Shown piece by piece: positions 42,895 through 50,882 of a stretch of 62,318 bases of DNA. The DNA is from Acidaminococcus sp. (GTDB lineage: Bacteria; Bacillota; Negativicutes; Acidaminococcales; Acidaminococcaceae). The first letter of the stretch is position 1. The number at the start of each line of letters is the position of its first letter. Location: NCBI GenBank assembly GCA_019416065.1, contig DXYB01000009.1:1-62318 (forward strand), in the 5' to 3' direction. Under the pieces are notes generated by a model that saw nothing but the letters and a program-made list of their open reading frames with translations, was not told the origin of the DNA and made no database searches. The position numbers were made by a program, and so were the translations under genes.

Positions 42895-44218
42895 TCACCA
42901 GCACAGTGGCCATTCCGGACAGGCTCATCACCACATTTTGGCAGACGCAAAGAGATTTTAACGTAGTTTTAATATCGTAGCCGATAAACTCACTAAACAC
43001 CCAGGTAAAGCTGTTATTCACATGGGAGCCGAAAGAAGATCCGGCGCTGATGGACAAAAAGGCTTCCAAAGGAGTAATCAGCCCTGCCTCGCACATAGGC
43101 ACCGTAAGACCTGCTGCCAGGATCCCCGCCACAGAAGCAGACCCTTGGGCGAATTTGGAAAAACCTGTAATCAAAAACGGAATAAAGATAATGGGAATGG
43201 GGGACGCCACCAGTACATCCGCAAAAGTATTGCCCACCCCGGTCAGTTTAATAATATTGGAAAGCGCCCCACCTGCTGCTGTAATAAACACAATGGTCCC
43301 GGAAGTTTTTAGGGCACTGGTCATAGGGGTGTACCGCGATTTTTCTGGCAGATACCGGGCTAATAATACTACAGAGGCTACAATGCCTAAGGCAAGTGCA
43401 ATATTTTTATCGCCGATAAACATGAGCAGCGTATACATCCAGGTGCCTTTGGTAAGCAGTTGTCCTCCGATAGACCCAGCAAGAATTAAAAGAATAGGTG
43501 CTAGGATGGGAACAAGGGAAGCGCCAAAAGAAGGCATGGAATCTTCCGTGAGCGGCTCGTTTTCTTCTTCCGCTACAGCTTGCTCCGTGTCCGGAAGCGC
43601 CTGGTACCAACTGTCCGGTTTTCGCAACAGATAAAACTCCGTGAAAGCCCAGCTGGCAATCGTCACAACAGCCGCGCACACAAGCCCATAAGCAATGGAA
43701 ATTCCCACATCCAGTCCCAAGATGGCCACAATAGCCAACGGTGCCGGTGTGGGCGCCACAAAGGCGTTGGTGGAAAGCAAGGAACACGCTGTGACCGTTC
43801 CTAAAGCGCAGGGATTCTTTCCGCTTTCATGCCCCATGCTTTTAATAATGGGGGACAACAGAACTAAAGCCACATCGCAAAAAACCGGGATCGCTACAAT
43901 AAAACCAGTAAAGGCCAACGCCAGAGGAGAAATTTTTTTTCCCGTATACCGCAGCATGGTGTTGGCAATTCGTTGGCAGGCATTGGATTTTTCTAAATAA
44001 GTACCCAAAATCGTACCAAAAATAACCAATAGGCCAATCCCCTTGCAAGTATTGGCAAACCCATTGACCAGTCCGTCAATGGTTCCTTTGGTCCCCAGTC
44101 CGCTAGCTAAGCCAATAAAAAGGCCGGCCACCAACATACACACGAAAGGACCAAATTTTGTCTTAATCATCAATGCAAACAACAACGCAAGGCCCAACAA
44201 AAACATGATCACGTTCAT
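42875..44218 (-). CDS. GntP-family gluconate/sugar-acid permease
   Basis: 447 residues, around twelve hydrophobic helices. GntP/Dsd-type features include LVAGLFIGLASGLG near the start, the long VTACSLLSTNAFVAPTPAPLA segment and GSSFGSHVNNSFTWV near the end. Family members take up gluconate, idonate, glycerate or D-serine by proton symport. ATG 44218 has GGAG upstream. The nearby dehydratase suggests an aldonate. The 3' end overlaps the LysR gene by 20 bases on the opposite strand. Confidence 0.9.
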   Translation of the reverse strand: MNVIMFLLGLALLFALMIKTKFGPFVCMLVAGLFIGLASGLGTKGTIDGLVNGFANTCKGIGLLVIFGTILGTYLEKSNACQRIANTMLRYTGKKISPLALAFTGFIVAIPVFCDVALVLLSPIIKSMGHESGKNPCALGTVTACSLLSTNAFVAPTPAPLAIVAILGLDVGISIAYGLVCAAVVTIASWAFTEFYLLRKPDSWYQALPDTEQAVAEEENEPLTEDSMPSFGASLVPILAPILLILAGSIGGQLLTKGTWMYTLLMFIGDKNIALALGIVASVVLLARYLPEKSRYTPMTSALKTSGTIVFITAAGGALSNIIKLTGVGNTFADVLVASPIPIIFIPFLITGFSKFAQGSASVAGILAAGLTVPMCEAGLITPLEAFLSISAGSSFGSHVNNSFTWVFSEFIGYDIKTTLKSLCVCQNVVMSLSGMATVLVISFFLH

Positions 44219-44321
44219 ACGGTCTCCACTCCCCTTTACTACAATATTCCGTACACCATCAAGATCACCAGTAATGGTATCTTTTTCTTCAGAAAAATTG
44301 TAGCACAAGGGCCTTCACAAA

Positions 44322-44382
44322 GAAAAACAAAAAGTTATAGTGATTACCACAGGTATTACCTTGTCGTAGTCACTATAACTTT
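44322..44382 (-). terminator. long inverted repeat, terminator of the 44-47 kb operon
   Basis: A 13-bp inverted repeat, AAAGTTATAGTGA (44331-44343) and TCACTATAACTTT (44370-44382), surrounds an inner AGGTA/TACCT hairpin. On the minus strand TTGTTTTTC follows, so it can end the transcript from the GIY-YIG gene. The perfect outer arms would also suit a protein-binding site ahead of gntP. Confidence 0.65.
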
Positions 44383-44431
44383 GTCCGTATATTGTGCTAG
44401 TATCTTGCCTCATAGCTAGCAGTATGGTCTA

Positions 44432-44716
44432 TTATGCAAGCCCACCATCAGGTTCAGGCACAGCCGTTTTAGCAAACTGTGCCACCATGGCCTCTTTTTT
44501 TATTTTTGGCAGCTGTTTAATGGCATGCTCCCGGCGCAGTGCGGTTTCTTTGTCCGGTACCATTTCATAATAGGCCAGGGACTGTGCATGAAAGGCACGG
44601 GTATACTTTGCTCCTTGGCCTTTCTTATGGGCGGCGACCCGTTTTACCAGATTGTTGGTCCAGCCGGTATAGAGTGCCCCGTTGCTACAACGAACCATAT
44701 ATACGTAGGCGCTCAT
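44432..44716 (-). CDS. GIY-YIG nuclease-superfamily protein (YhbQ/UPF0213-like)
   Basis: 94 residues, a bare GIY-YIG domain. The paired motif is read as VYMVRC...LYTGWT (Tyr5 and Tyr16 region), followed by a conserved Arg and by ETALRREHAIKQLPKIKKE. Small members resemble E. coli YhbQ and have uncertain DNA-processing roles. Its ATG overlaps the ppiB stop by 4 bases. It is the last gene of the operon starting at 47325. Confidence 0.9.
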   Translation of the reverse strand: MSAYVYMVRCSNGALYTGWTNNLVKRVAAHKKGQGAKYTRAFHAQSLAYYEMVPDKETALRREHAIKQLPKIKKEAMVAQFAKTAVPEPDGGLA

Positions 44717-45180
44717 TCCTTTACGATTTCCACGGTCTCCATTACAACATCCTGTAAGGGACGATCGGTAAAATCCGTAGGAGTGGAACCGATTTTATGC
44801 ACCACATCCATTCCTTCGGTAATTTTACCAAAGATGGCATGATGGCCGTTTAGCCACGGTGTTGGTACCAGTGTGATAAAAAACTGACTACCGCCAGTAT
44901 TAGGACCGGCATTGGCCATGGACAAAATACCTTCTTGGTCATGGGCTAACCCTGGCCCAAATTCATCTTCAATGCTATACCCAGGGCCGCCCATACCGGT
45001 ACCGGTAGGATCGCCCCCTTGAATCATAAATTGATCAATGACGCGATGGAAAATCACACCATCATAAAAGCCCTTTTCTACGAGCGCTATAAAATTAGCT
45101 GTCGTTTTTGGTGCCTTGTCTTCAAATAGCTCTGCCACAAAGTCACCCTGGTTCGTTTTAAAATGTACTTTTCTATTCAT
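44713..45180 (-). CDS. ppiB: peptidyl-prolyl cis-trans isomerase, cyclophilin type
   Basis: 155 residues, cytoplasmic (no signal). Cyclophilin motifs: FHRVIDQFMIQGGDPTGTGMGGPG, with the catalytic Arg in FHRV, then SMANAGPNTGGSQFFIT and HAIFGKITEGMDVV. It speeds prolyl isomerisation in protein folding. It lies 20 bases after the DUF3298-like lipoprotein gene and overlaps the GIY-YIG gene. Confidence 0.95.
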   Translation of the reverse strand: MNRKVHFKTNQGDFVAELFEDKAPKTTANFIALVEKGFYDGVIFHRVIDQFMIQGGDPTGTGMGGPGYSIEDEFGPGLAHDQEGILSMANAGPNTGGSQFFITLVPTPWLNGHHAIFGKITEGMDVVHKIGSTPTDFTDRPLQDVVMETVEIVKE

Positions 45181-45200
45181 AGCCTTTCCTCTTTTCGTAG

Positions 45201-46184
45201 TTAATAATCCCGGGACACCAGATCGGACAAATCCAGGGGAACACGTCCTGTTTCCAGATCTACCAAAGCCAGCAGCTGTCCCTTATCGTTCACATAAAAA
45301 ATATCCGGTTGCAAGCGAGCACTATTTCCCAAGGCAGCCACCCGGCGCTCTACTTCTTTTGCGGCCTCTTTCCCTAAAAAATAGTCCCAAGTAAGACGCC
45401 TGCCTGTGTGCAAATCAAACGTCATCCCATACTGCAAGTCGGTTTTTTCCGCCGTTAAAAGAGACGGATCGGCCCCTCCCATCAACGGGGTAATACAGGC
45501 GTATTTTTTCAGCTGGATCCAGCTGGTCAGATTATTGACCTCGCTCACTGGGTAATTTCGATATAAAACCGGTTTGGCCATAAACTCAAGACTTAAAATC
45601 CCCCTACGATTATAGGTAATCTGGCAAGAAAGTTCTCCCCCCACAGGGCCGGTTACATGTCTGTATACAGAAAAATAATTGCCCAATTCCTGATTGATTC
45701 GATCCTGGATCTCCGGAGAAACGCCGCCAGTGACTTGGGGATAAGTACTTTTATACACCGCATTGGCAATCTGCAGGGACGCACGTTTTTCTTCCTGGGC
45801 AGCGCCTTCTTTAATAGGAACGGCATACCAAGCCGTCACACCATCCCGTGTCGCCACTTTGGCCCATTCCAGTCCTCCCAGTTCCCGTGTGCCAAAAATC
45901 ATTCCCTGCGCTCCTGCCGGAGCGGGTCTTACAATATTGCTGGGGGTTTCCTCTGGCAAGCTGTGCAGATAGCCTCCAGAAAAAGCAATCCGGTCCATGC
46001 CGTGACTACGGGTAACAAACTCTACTCTGGCGCCCCCTTCTCCTTCTCCCGCCGCCAGGGTTTTGGTTTCATGGCTGCTTTCCTGGCTTGGCTGATTGGG
46101 CTCTGGTTTAGCTGGCTCCTGCTTGCCGCAGCCAGAAAGGGCCAACAGAAGTCCCAGAAAAAGGGCGGTCAATCTATATTTCAT
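45201..46184 (-). CDS. lipoprotein with C-terminal DUF3298-like domain
   Basis: 327 residues. The lipoprotein signal MKYRLTALFLGLLLALSGC has lipobox LSGC at 16-19. A Lys/Pro/Glu/Ser linker, then an SH3-like portion (about 80-125: GLEWAKVATRDGVTAWYAVP) follow. The C-terminal half (about 140-325) resembles the DUF3298/RsiV fold, also seen in the exported protein at 18898-20490. The role is unknown but envelope-located. ATGA overlap with the upstream nitroreductase shows coupling. Confidence 0.78.
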   Translation of the reverse strand: MKYRLTALFLGLLLALSGCGKQEPAKPEPNQPSQESSHETKTLAAGEGEGGARVEFVTRSHGMDRIAFSGGYLHSLPEETPSNIVRPAPAGAQGMIFGTRELGGLEWAKVATRDGVTAWYAVPIKEGAAQEEKRASLQIANAVYKSTYPQVTGGVSPEIQDRINQELGNYFSVYRHVTGPVGGELSCQITYNRRGILSLEFMAKPVLYRNYPVSEVNNLTSWIQLKKYACITPLMGGADPSLLTAEKTDLQYGMTFDLHTGRRLTWDYFLGKEAAKEVERRVAALGNSARLQPDIFYVNDKGQLLALVDLETGRVPLDLSDLVSRDY

Positions 46185-46759
46185 TGTCTGCTCACGGTTT
46201 CATCCAGGGGAAGCTTCGGGACATAATAATCCCGATTTTTATCCACATAATAATCCAGAGATTTACCTTTTTCTCCTTTGACCAATGTGCTTTTCATCGC
46301 CGGATAGCCAAGCGCCAAAACAGCTACAACATCCAGATCTTCTGGCACATGCAAAAGTTCTGCAATTTTCGCCCGGTCCACAGCCGCCAAAATAGCACTG
46401 CCTACATGATTTTCCCAGGCAACAATAGCCATGGCATCTAAGGCAATCCCCACATTGATCCCGGTAATAAAAGAGGTATCGTTGGCTGGCTTCAGTACCA
46501 CCACAAAGGCTACCGGCTGTTCATCAGGATGCGGCGTGCCGATTTCTTTTGGCAGCGCTGCCGCCCAATGCAGGAGCGGTTTCATCGCTTCCACATGCTC
46601 TGGCTTTTCTACTGTCACAAAACGCAGTGGTTGTGCATTACGCCCTGTACTCCGTTTTCTGGCTACATCGGCCAGTGTCGTCACCAGTCCCTCCGGCAAA
46701 GTCTCTTGGGTAAACCTCCGATACGTCCGACATCCATCGAATACGGTTGCTAGTTCCAT
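46181..46759 (-). CDS. nitroreductase-family protein
   Basis: 192 residues. FMN-binding pattern: RTYRRFTQETLPE near the N-terminus, STGRNAQPLRFVTV, then DAMAIVAWENHVGSAIL and a terminal GYPAMKS. The size suits short, dimeric nitroreductases of anaerobes that use NAD(P)H or ferredoxin. The native substrate cannot be read from sequence. It overlaps the lipoprotein gene by 4 bases and follows the exported protein at 46771 by 11 bases. Confidence 0.9.
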   Translation of the reverse strand: MELATVFDGCRTYRRFTQETLPEGLVTTLADVARKRSTGRNAQPLRFVTVEKPEHVEAMKPLLHWAAALPKEIGTPHPDEQPVAFVVVLKPANDTSFITGINVGIALDAMAIVAWENHVGSAILAAVDRAKIAELLHVPEDLDVVAVLALGYPAMKSTLVKGEKGKSLDYYVDKNRDYYVPKLPLDETVSRQ

Positions 46760-46770
46760 ATTACATCCCT

Positions 46771-47325
46771 CTATTCTAGGCTCACACTATAGCCATCTGT
46801 TCCCGCAGCTTGCAAGGCCATCACCCGCGGTGCGGGATCCAAAAAGAGCACCGCTTGGTCCTGCCTAATTTGCAAGGGGCTGTTAAACACTTCTTCCGGC
46901 ACAAACCCGCTGACAGGCAGCTGCCGGATCTTCCCCAGACTGTCTGCGCCAATAACCGCCATTTCTTCTAAACGGGTCTTTCCAGCGCCCCGTTTCCCAT
47001 ACCCTAACACCAACAAATCTTCCTTGCCGGGACGGAAAGTCAATTTGTACAGTGCATACTCCACGCTGTTTTGAAAGGTACACAGCCCCACACTGTTGCC
47101 TTCCGGCCAGCCCAACACTAAAATTTTTCCAGAACCAGCAGCCCCATTCAGCTGTGCCTTGATTACACAGGGCTGCCCTCCGCTAAATTTCACGGCAAGA
47201 GACGGCTGAATCTGGCCACTATTCATAACCGTGTAGCGAGGGGCAAAATACTGAGCCGCTTCTCCTGCGCTACTGATAACACATAAAAGAGCGCCCACAA
47301 CTGCCATTTTCCATTGACTTTTCAT
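46771..47325 (-). CDS. hypothetical exported protein, 184 residues
   Basis: No family recognised. A Sec signal (MKSQWKMAVVGALLCVISSAGEA, about 1-23) leads to a mature part rich in Gly, Val and aromatic residues arranged as likely beta strands (KILVLGWPEGNS; LLVLGYGKRGAG; QAVLFLDPAP). This might be half a small propeller or jelly-roll, which is speculation. It heads the five-gene unit with the nitroreductase, lipoprotein, ppiB and GIY-YIG genes. Confidence 0.75.
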   Translation of the reverse strand: MKSQWKMAVVGALLCVISSAGEAAQYFAPRYTVMNSGQIQPSLAVKFSGGQPCVIKAQLNGAAGSGKILVLGWPEGNSVGLCTFQNSVEYALYKLTFRPGKEDLLVLGYGKRGAGKTRLEEMAVIGADSLGKIRQLPVSGFVPEEVFNSPLQIRQDQAVLFLDPAPRVMALQAAGTDGYSVSLE

Positions 47326-47425
47326 ACGTCACCTCCCCGCTTACGGACATTTTTAGAAACAACTTCTTACCTTGTTTCTCATTATACCTTACAATCCTTA
47401 TTTTCTTCAATGGGCCCATGAAACG

Positions 47426-48796
47426 CTACCGTGCTTTTTTCAGTACCTGATGCAATGCTTCTACGCCCGCTGTAATTTTTTCCTTAGAGATCCCTGCAAA
47501 CGACAAAAGGATCTCCGGTTTCCGTTTAGGATCCGTCCCTCGTACCGGAATAATTTTGACGCCTTCCTTAAGAGCGGCTTTCGCAAGCGCCTCCGCACTA
47601 CAGGAACAATTGACCATAAGACGCAGATGCAGGCCAGTCCCGGAAGTAAGTAGCCGTACCTCCCCCTCACAAATGCTATGTAAGGCGTTTTGCAGCATCC
47701 TGTTTTTTTCCCGGTACAAACTACGCAGCTTTTTGATATGCCGCGTCAAATGCCCCTCTCCGATGTACGTTGCCAGTGCCATTTGTTCCACCGTGGAAGA
47801 GGTCTGGTTATAACGGGAGGCAATCTTTTGATAAGCAGGGAGCAGGGATGGGGGCAGCACCATATAACTGATCCGTAACGATGGCAGCATGGTCCGGGAG
47901 AAAGATCCCAGATAAATGATCCGTTCCCGATTGCCAAAGCTATGAAGCGCTGGCGTCGGGCGATGGAGATACCGAAATTCCCCATTGTAGTCATCTTCCA
48001 GAAGATAGACCCGTTCCAGCTGTGTTGCCACAATCAGGTTGTTCCGTTCTTTTTCCGTCAGGGCCCGCCCTTTATAGGGATTGGCAGGAGAAATCATTAA
48101 TAGGCCCGGCCAATCTCCGTTGGGATCGGCCGGATCATATTGGCAAATTTCCCATTCCATGAGCCGAAAAATCTGCTCTGCCTGGGGAAACCCTGGTGCT
48201 TCCAGTCCTACCTTTTTCTCCGAAAGCGGCAAAAGTGGCAGCAGGATTAGTAGCAGCGTCTGCAATCCAGCCCCTACCAGAATTTGTTCTGGCTGGCAAG
48301 CCACCCCTCTGGAGTCATAACTGTACCGGGCCAATATTTCTCGTAAAACCCGTTCGCCTTGGGGGTCCCCGTACCCAGCAATGGATGCTGGAGCATGCAG
48401 CGCCCGGTTAAGGCAGCGCCGCCATAACACCGTGTCAAAGGTAGAAGTATCTACATAATTATTGGAAAAATTATAAAGCACTTCTGGCGTATTTTTATTA
48501 CTGGGAGGAAAAACAGTGTGCTTATTTTCTCCCGACTCTTTTACTGGTACCAGTACCACCTGGTATCCCCGGTTGGGCAGACTCTCCAAAAGGCCCTTAT
48601 CAATAAGCTGCTGATAGGCAGCCTCCACCGTCGTCCGGGAAATCTTTAAATCCCGATTTAACCGGCGGATAGAGGGCAAATACTCCCCCGGCAATAGATG
48701 TTGCTGCCGGATCTCCTTCTCCAGGCAAGTCGCTAATTGTTGGTAAAGGGGAACGGTCCCTTTTTGGGGACGGAAATTGAAAATTGTATTGGCCAT
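47426..48796 (-). CDS. MocR/GntR-type regulator with aminotransferase-like domain
   Basis: 456 residues. An N-terminal GntR winged helix (about 10-75: PLYQQLATCLEKEI, LPSIRRLNRDLKISRTTVEAAYQQL) is fused to a fold-type I aminotransferase domain. In MocR proteins the PLP Schiff-base Lys lies in FSKT; here the motif is GSFSRTMLPSLRISY, with Arg301 (codon 47896-47894). PLP could bind weakly or another ligand may be used. ATG 48796 has AAGGAA upstream; a TTG at 48817 is weaker. It follows the V-ATPase operon past a partial terminator. Confidence 0.9.
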   Translation of the reverse strand: MANTIFNFRPQKGTVPLYQQLATCLEKEIRQQHLLPGEYLPSIRRLNRDLKISRTTVEAAYQQLIDKGLLESLPNRGYQVVLVPVKESGENKHTVFPPSNKNTPEVLYNFSNNYVDTSTFDTVLWRRCLNRALHAPASIAGYGDPQGERVLREILARYSYDSRGVACQPEQILVGAGLQTLLLILLPLLPLSEKKVGLEAPGFPQAEQIFRLMEWEICQYDPADPNGDWPGLLMISPANPYKGRALTEKERNNLIVATQLERVYLLEDDYNGEFRYLHRPTPALHSFGNRERIIYLGSFSRTMLPSLRISYMVLPPSLLPAYQKIASRYNQTSSTVEQMALATYIGEGHLTRHIKKLRSLYREKNRMLQNALHSICEGEVRLLTSGTGLHLRLMVNCSCSAEALAKAALKEGVKIIPVRGTDPKRKPEILLSFAGISKEKITAGVEALHQVLKKAR

Positions 48797-48814
48797 GGTT
48801 TTTCCTTGGATATG

Positions 48815-48849
48815 CAAAGAACCCTGCAGTCTGCATGCGGCCGCAGGGT
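48815..48849 (-). terminator. partial terminator after the V-ATPase operon
   Basis: Minus-strand ACCCTGC / GCAGGGT with a 15-base loop (48849-48821), then TTCTTTGC. The T run is short, so some read-through into the MocR gene is likely. Confidence 0.5.
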
Positions 48850-48857
48850 ATTTTTTG

Positions 48858-49487
48858 TTATTGCGCCATCAGTTCTTTGGCTTTCATCAACCGAACAGTA
48901 CTGGCCCGTTCGTTTTCACTGAGCTTCATAGTGATGTACTTGATATTTTCCTGCATTTCCGGGATCATCACATATTCCAATGCATTGACCCGGCGGCGGG
49001 TCTTTTCGATTTCATCAGCCAGCATATTGCAGGTCTTTTCCACTTCCGCCAGTTCCAAAAGTTCTGGCAGGCAAGTGGTCAGTTCCGTTACCGCCGTATC
49101 CAGCTCTCCTGCGGTAAATACAAAGGAATAAGGAACGCTCGCTGCATCGTCTGCAGTAGCGCCGGTGTATTGCAGGGTAGGAACATCCACGCTCATCACA
49201 TTTTTGCTCCCCACCTCAAATTCCGCACTCCGGGCAGGATAGAGCAATGCTTCACTCATGGAAAGAGAACCCATATGCGCCCGGGCCACTGCAAAATGTT
49301 GGGACACGTTTTGCAATGCCTTTTCCATTTTCTTCCGCAGTTCATGATTACGGCGAATATACAACATAAACTGACGGACCATTTCATCCCGTTTATCCTT
49401 TAACAGTTTGTGACCCCGCACCGCTGTGCTGAGACGGTTTTTCAACCGTGTCAGCTCCATACGGGTCGGATTTACCGTTGTCGCCAT
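48858..49487 (-). CDS. ntpD: V-type ATP synthase subunit D
   Basis: 209 residues. It forms the central rotor shaft together with subunit F. Two long helices are seen: the N-terminal NPTRMELTRLKNRLSTAVRGHKLLKDKRDE and the C-terminal ETCxxLADEIEKTRRRVNALEYVMIP. The latter pair matches the coiled-coil rotor typical for this family. It is the last gene of the nine-gene operon, 3 bases after ntpB. Confidence 0.95.
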   Translation of the reverse strand: MATTVNPTRMELTRLKNRLSTAVRGHKLLKDKRDEMVRQFMLYIRRNHELRKKMEKALQNVSQHFAVARAHMGSLSMSEALLYPARSAEFEVGSKNVMSVDVPTLQYTGATADDAASVPYSFVFTAGELDTAVTELTTCLPELLELAEVEKTCNMLADEIEKTRRRVNALEYVMIPEMQENIKYITMKLSENERASTVRLMKAKELMAQ

Positions 49488-49490
49488 GGG

Positions 49491-50882
49491 TTATTCCCCC
49501 TCGTTGCCATCCGCCGGTTTATAGTAGCGATCCAGGTATTCATCCCGAATCCGTTTGAGTTCCGCCCGCGGCAGGATGCCCAGCAGTTTCCAGCCAAGGT
49601 CCAACGTTTCTTCAATGGACCGGTTGGTTTGGTATCCCTGGGAAACATATTCTTTTTCAAAGGCATCGGCAAACTGCGCATACAACTTATCCACTTTAGA
49701 CAGGGCCGAATCCCCCAGGATGGTGGCCAGTTCCTTCGCCTGCTTGCCCCGGGAGTACGCAGCAAACAGCTGGTTCATGGTGTCGGCATGATCTTCCCGA
49801 GTTTTTCCTTTGCCCACGCCTTTATCTTTCAAACGGGACAGGGACGGCAGCACATCAATCGGCGGCGTCAGCCCTTTCCGGTACAATTCCCGGGATAAAA
49901 TGATCTGTCCTTCCGTAATATAGCCGGTCAAGTCAGGAATCGGGTGGGTTTTATCATCTTCCGGCATGGACAAAATTGGGATCATGGTGATGGATCCTTT
50001 TTTGTCCCGGATTTTTCCGGCCCGTTCGTACATCGTCGCTAAGTCTGTATACAGATATCCTGGATAGCCCCGGCGTCCCGGTACTTCCTTACGGGCTGCA
50101 GAAACTTCCCGCAGGGCATCGGCATAGTTGGTAATATCCGTAATGATAACCAGCACTTGCATATCCAGCTCAAAAGCCAAATACTCTGCAGCGGTAATCG
50201 CCATACGTGGCGTTGCGATACGTTCTACGGCCGGATCGTTTGCCAGGTTGACAAACATAACAGCCCGGGAAAGGGCCCCGGTCCGATTGAAGTCCTGCAT
50301 AAAGAAGTTGGCTTCTTCAAACGTAATCCCCACAGCCGCAAACACCACGGCGAATTTTTCATCCTGCCCCAGCACTTTGGCTTGCCGTGCAATCTGAGCA
50401 GCCAGTTGCGCATGAGGCAAACCGGAACCAGAAAACACCGGCAATTTCTGTCCCCGCACCAGTGTGTTCAGTCCATCAATGGCGCTGACTCCAGTCTGAA
50501 TAAATTCAGAAGGATATTCCCGGGCCGCAGGGTTCATCGGTTCCCCGTTAATATCTTTGTAGGCTTCCGGAATAATGGCAGCTCCTCCATCAATTGGGTT
50601 ACCCATGCCATCAAACACACGTCCCAGCATAGCAGGGGACACGCCTAGCTGAATCCCATGTCCTAAGAAACGGGCTTTGGCCGTCGCCGGCCGCAAGCCT
50701 TGGGACGCTTCAAACAGCTGTACCAGGGCTTTATCCCCGTCCACCGTCAGGACTTTCCCACTGCGAATTTCCCCATCTTCCTGACGGATACTTACCAATT
50801 CATCATAGGTAGCACCTTTGACATGATCCACCAGCATCAGAGGACCCACCACTTCCCGGATGGTTTTATACTCCTTATGCAT
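49491..50882 (-). CDS. ntpB: V-type ATP synthase subunit B (regulatory)
   Basis: 463 residues. It alternates with A in the V1 hexamer and completes the catalytic site. It lacks a functional P-loop, as expected (GSGLPHAQLAAQIARQ in place of Walker A). Family motifs include EYPSEFIQTGVSAIDGLNTLVRGQKLP and GRRGYPGYLYTDLATMYERAG. ATG 50882 overlaps the ntpA end by 8 bases. A longer open frame to 50912 only re-reads ntpA. Confidence 0.97.
   Translation of the reverse strand: MHKEYKTIREVVGPLMLVDHVKGATYDELVSIRQEDGEIRSGKVLTVDGDKALVQLFEASQGLRPATAKARFLGHGIQLGVSPAMLGRVFDGMGNPIDGGAAIIPEAYKDINGEPMNPAAREYPSEFIQTGVSAIDGLNTLVRGQKLPVFSGSGLPHAQLAAQIARQAKVLGQDEKFAVVFAAVGITFEEANFFMQDFNRTGALSRAVMFVNLANDPAVERIATPRMAITAAEYLAFELDMQVLVIITDITNYADALREVSAARKEVPGRRGYPGYLYTDLATMYERAGKIRDKKGSITMIPILSMPEDDKTHPIPDLTGYITEGQIILSRELYRKGLTPPIDVLPSLSRLKDKGVGKGKTREDHADTMNQLFAAYSRGKQAKELATILGDSALSKVDKLYAQFADAFEKEYVSQGYQTNRSIEETLDLGWKLLGILPRAELKRIRDEYLDRYYKPADGNEGE

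Noticed and set aside
48797..48857. Plus-strand terminator implied by the ACCCTGC stem followed by ATTTTTTG
   Set aside because: No plus-strand gene precedes it; it was considered only as a weak minus-strand terminator.
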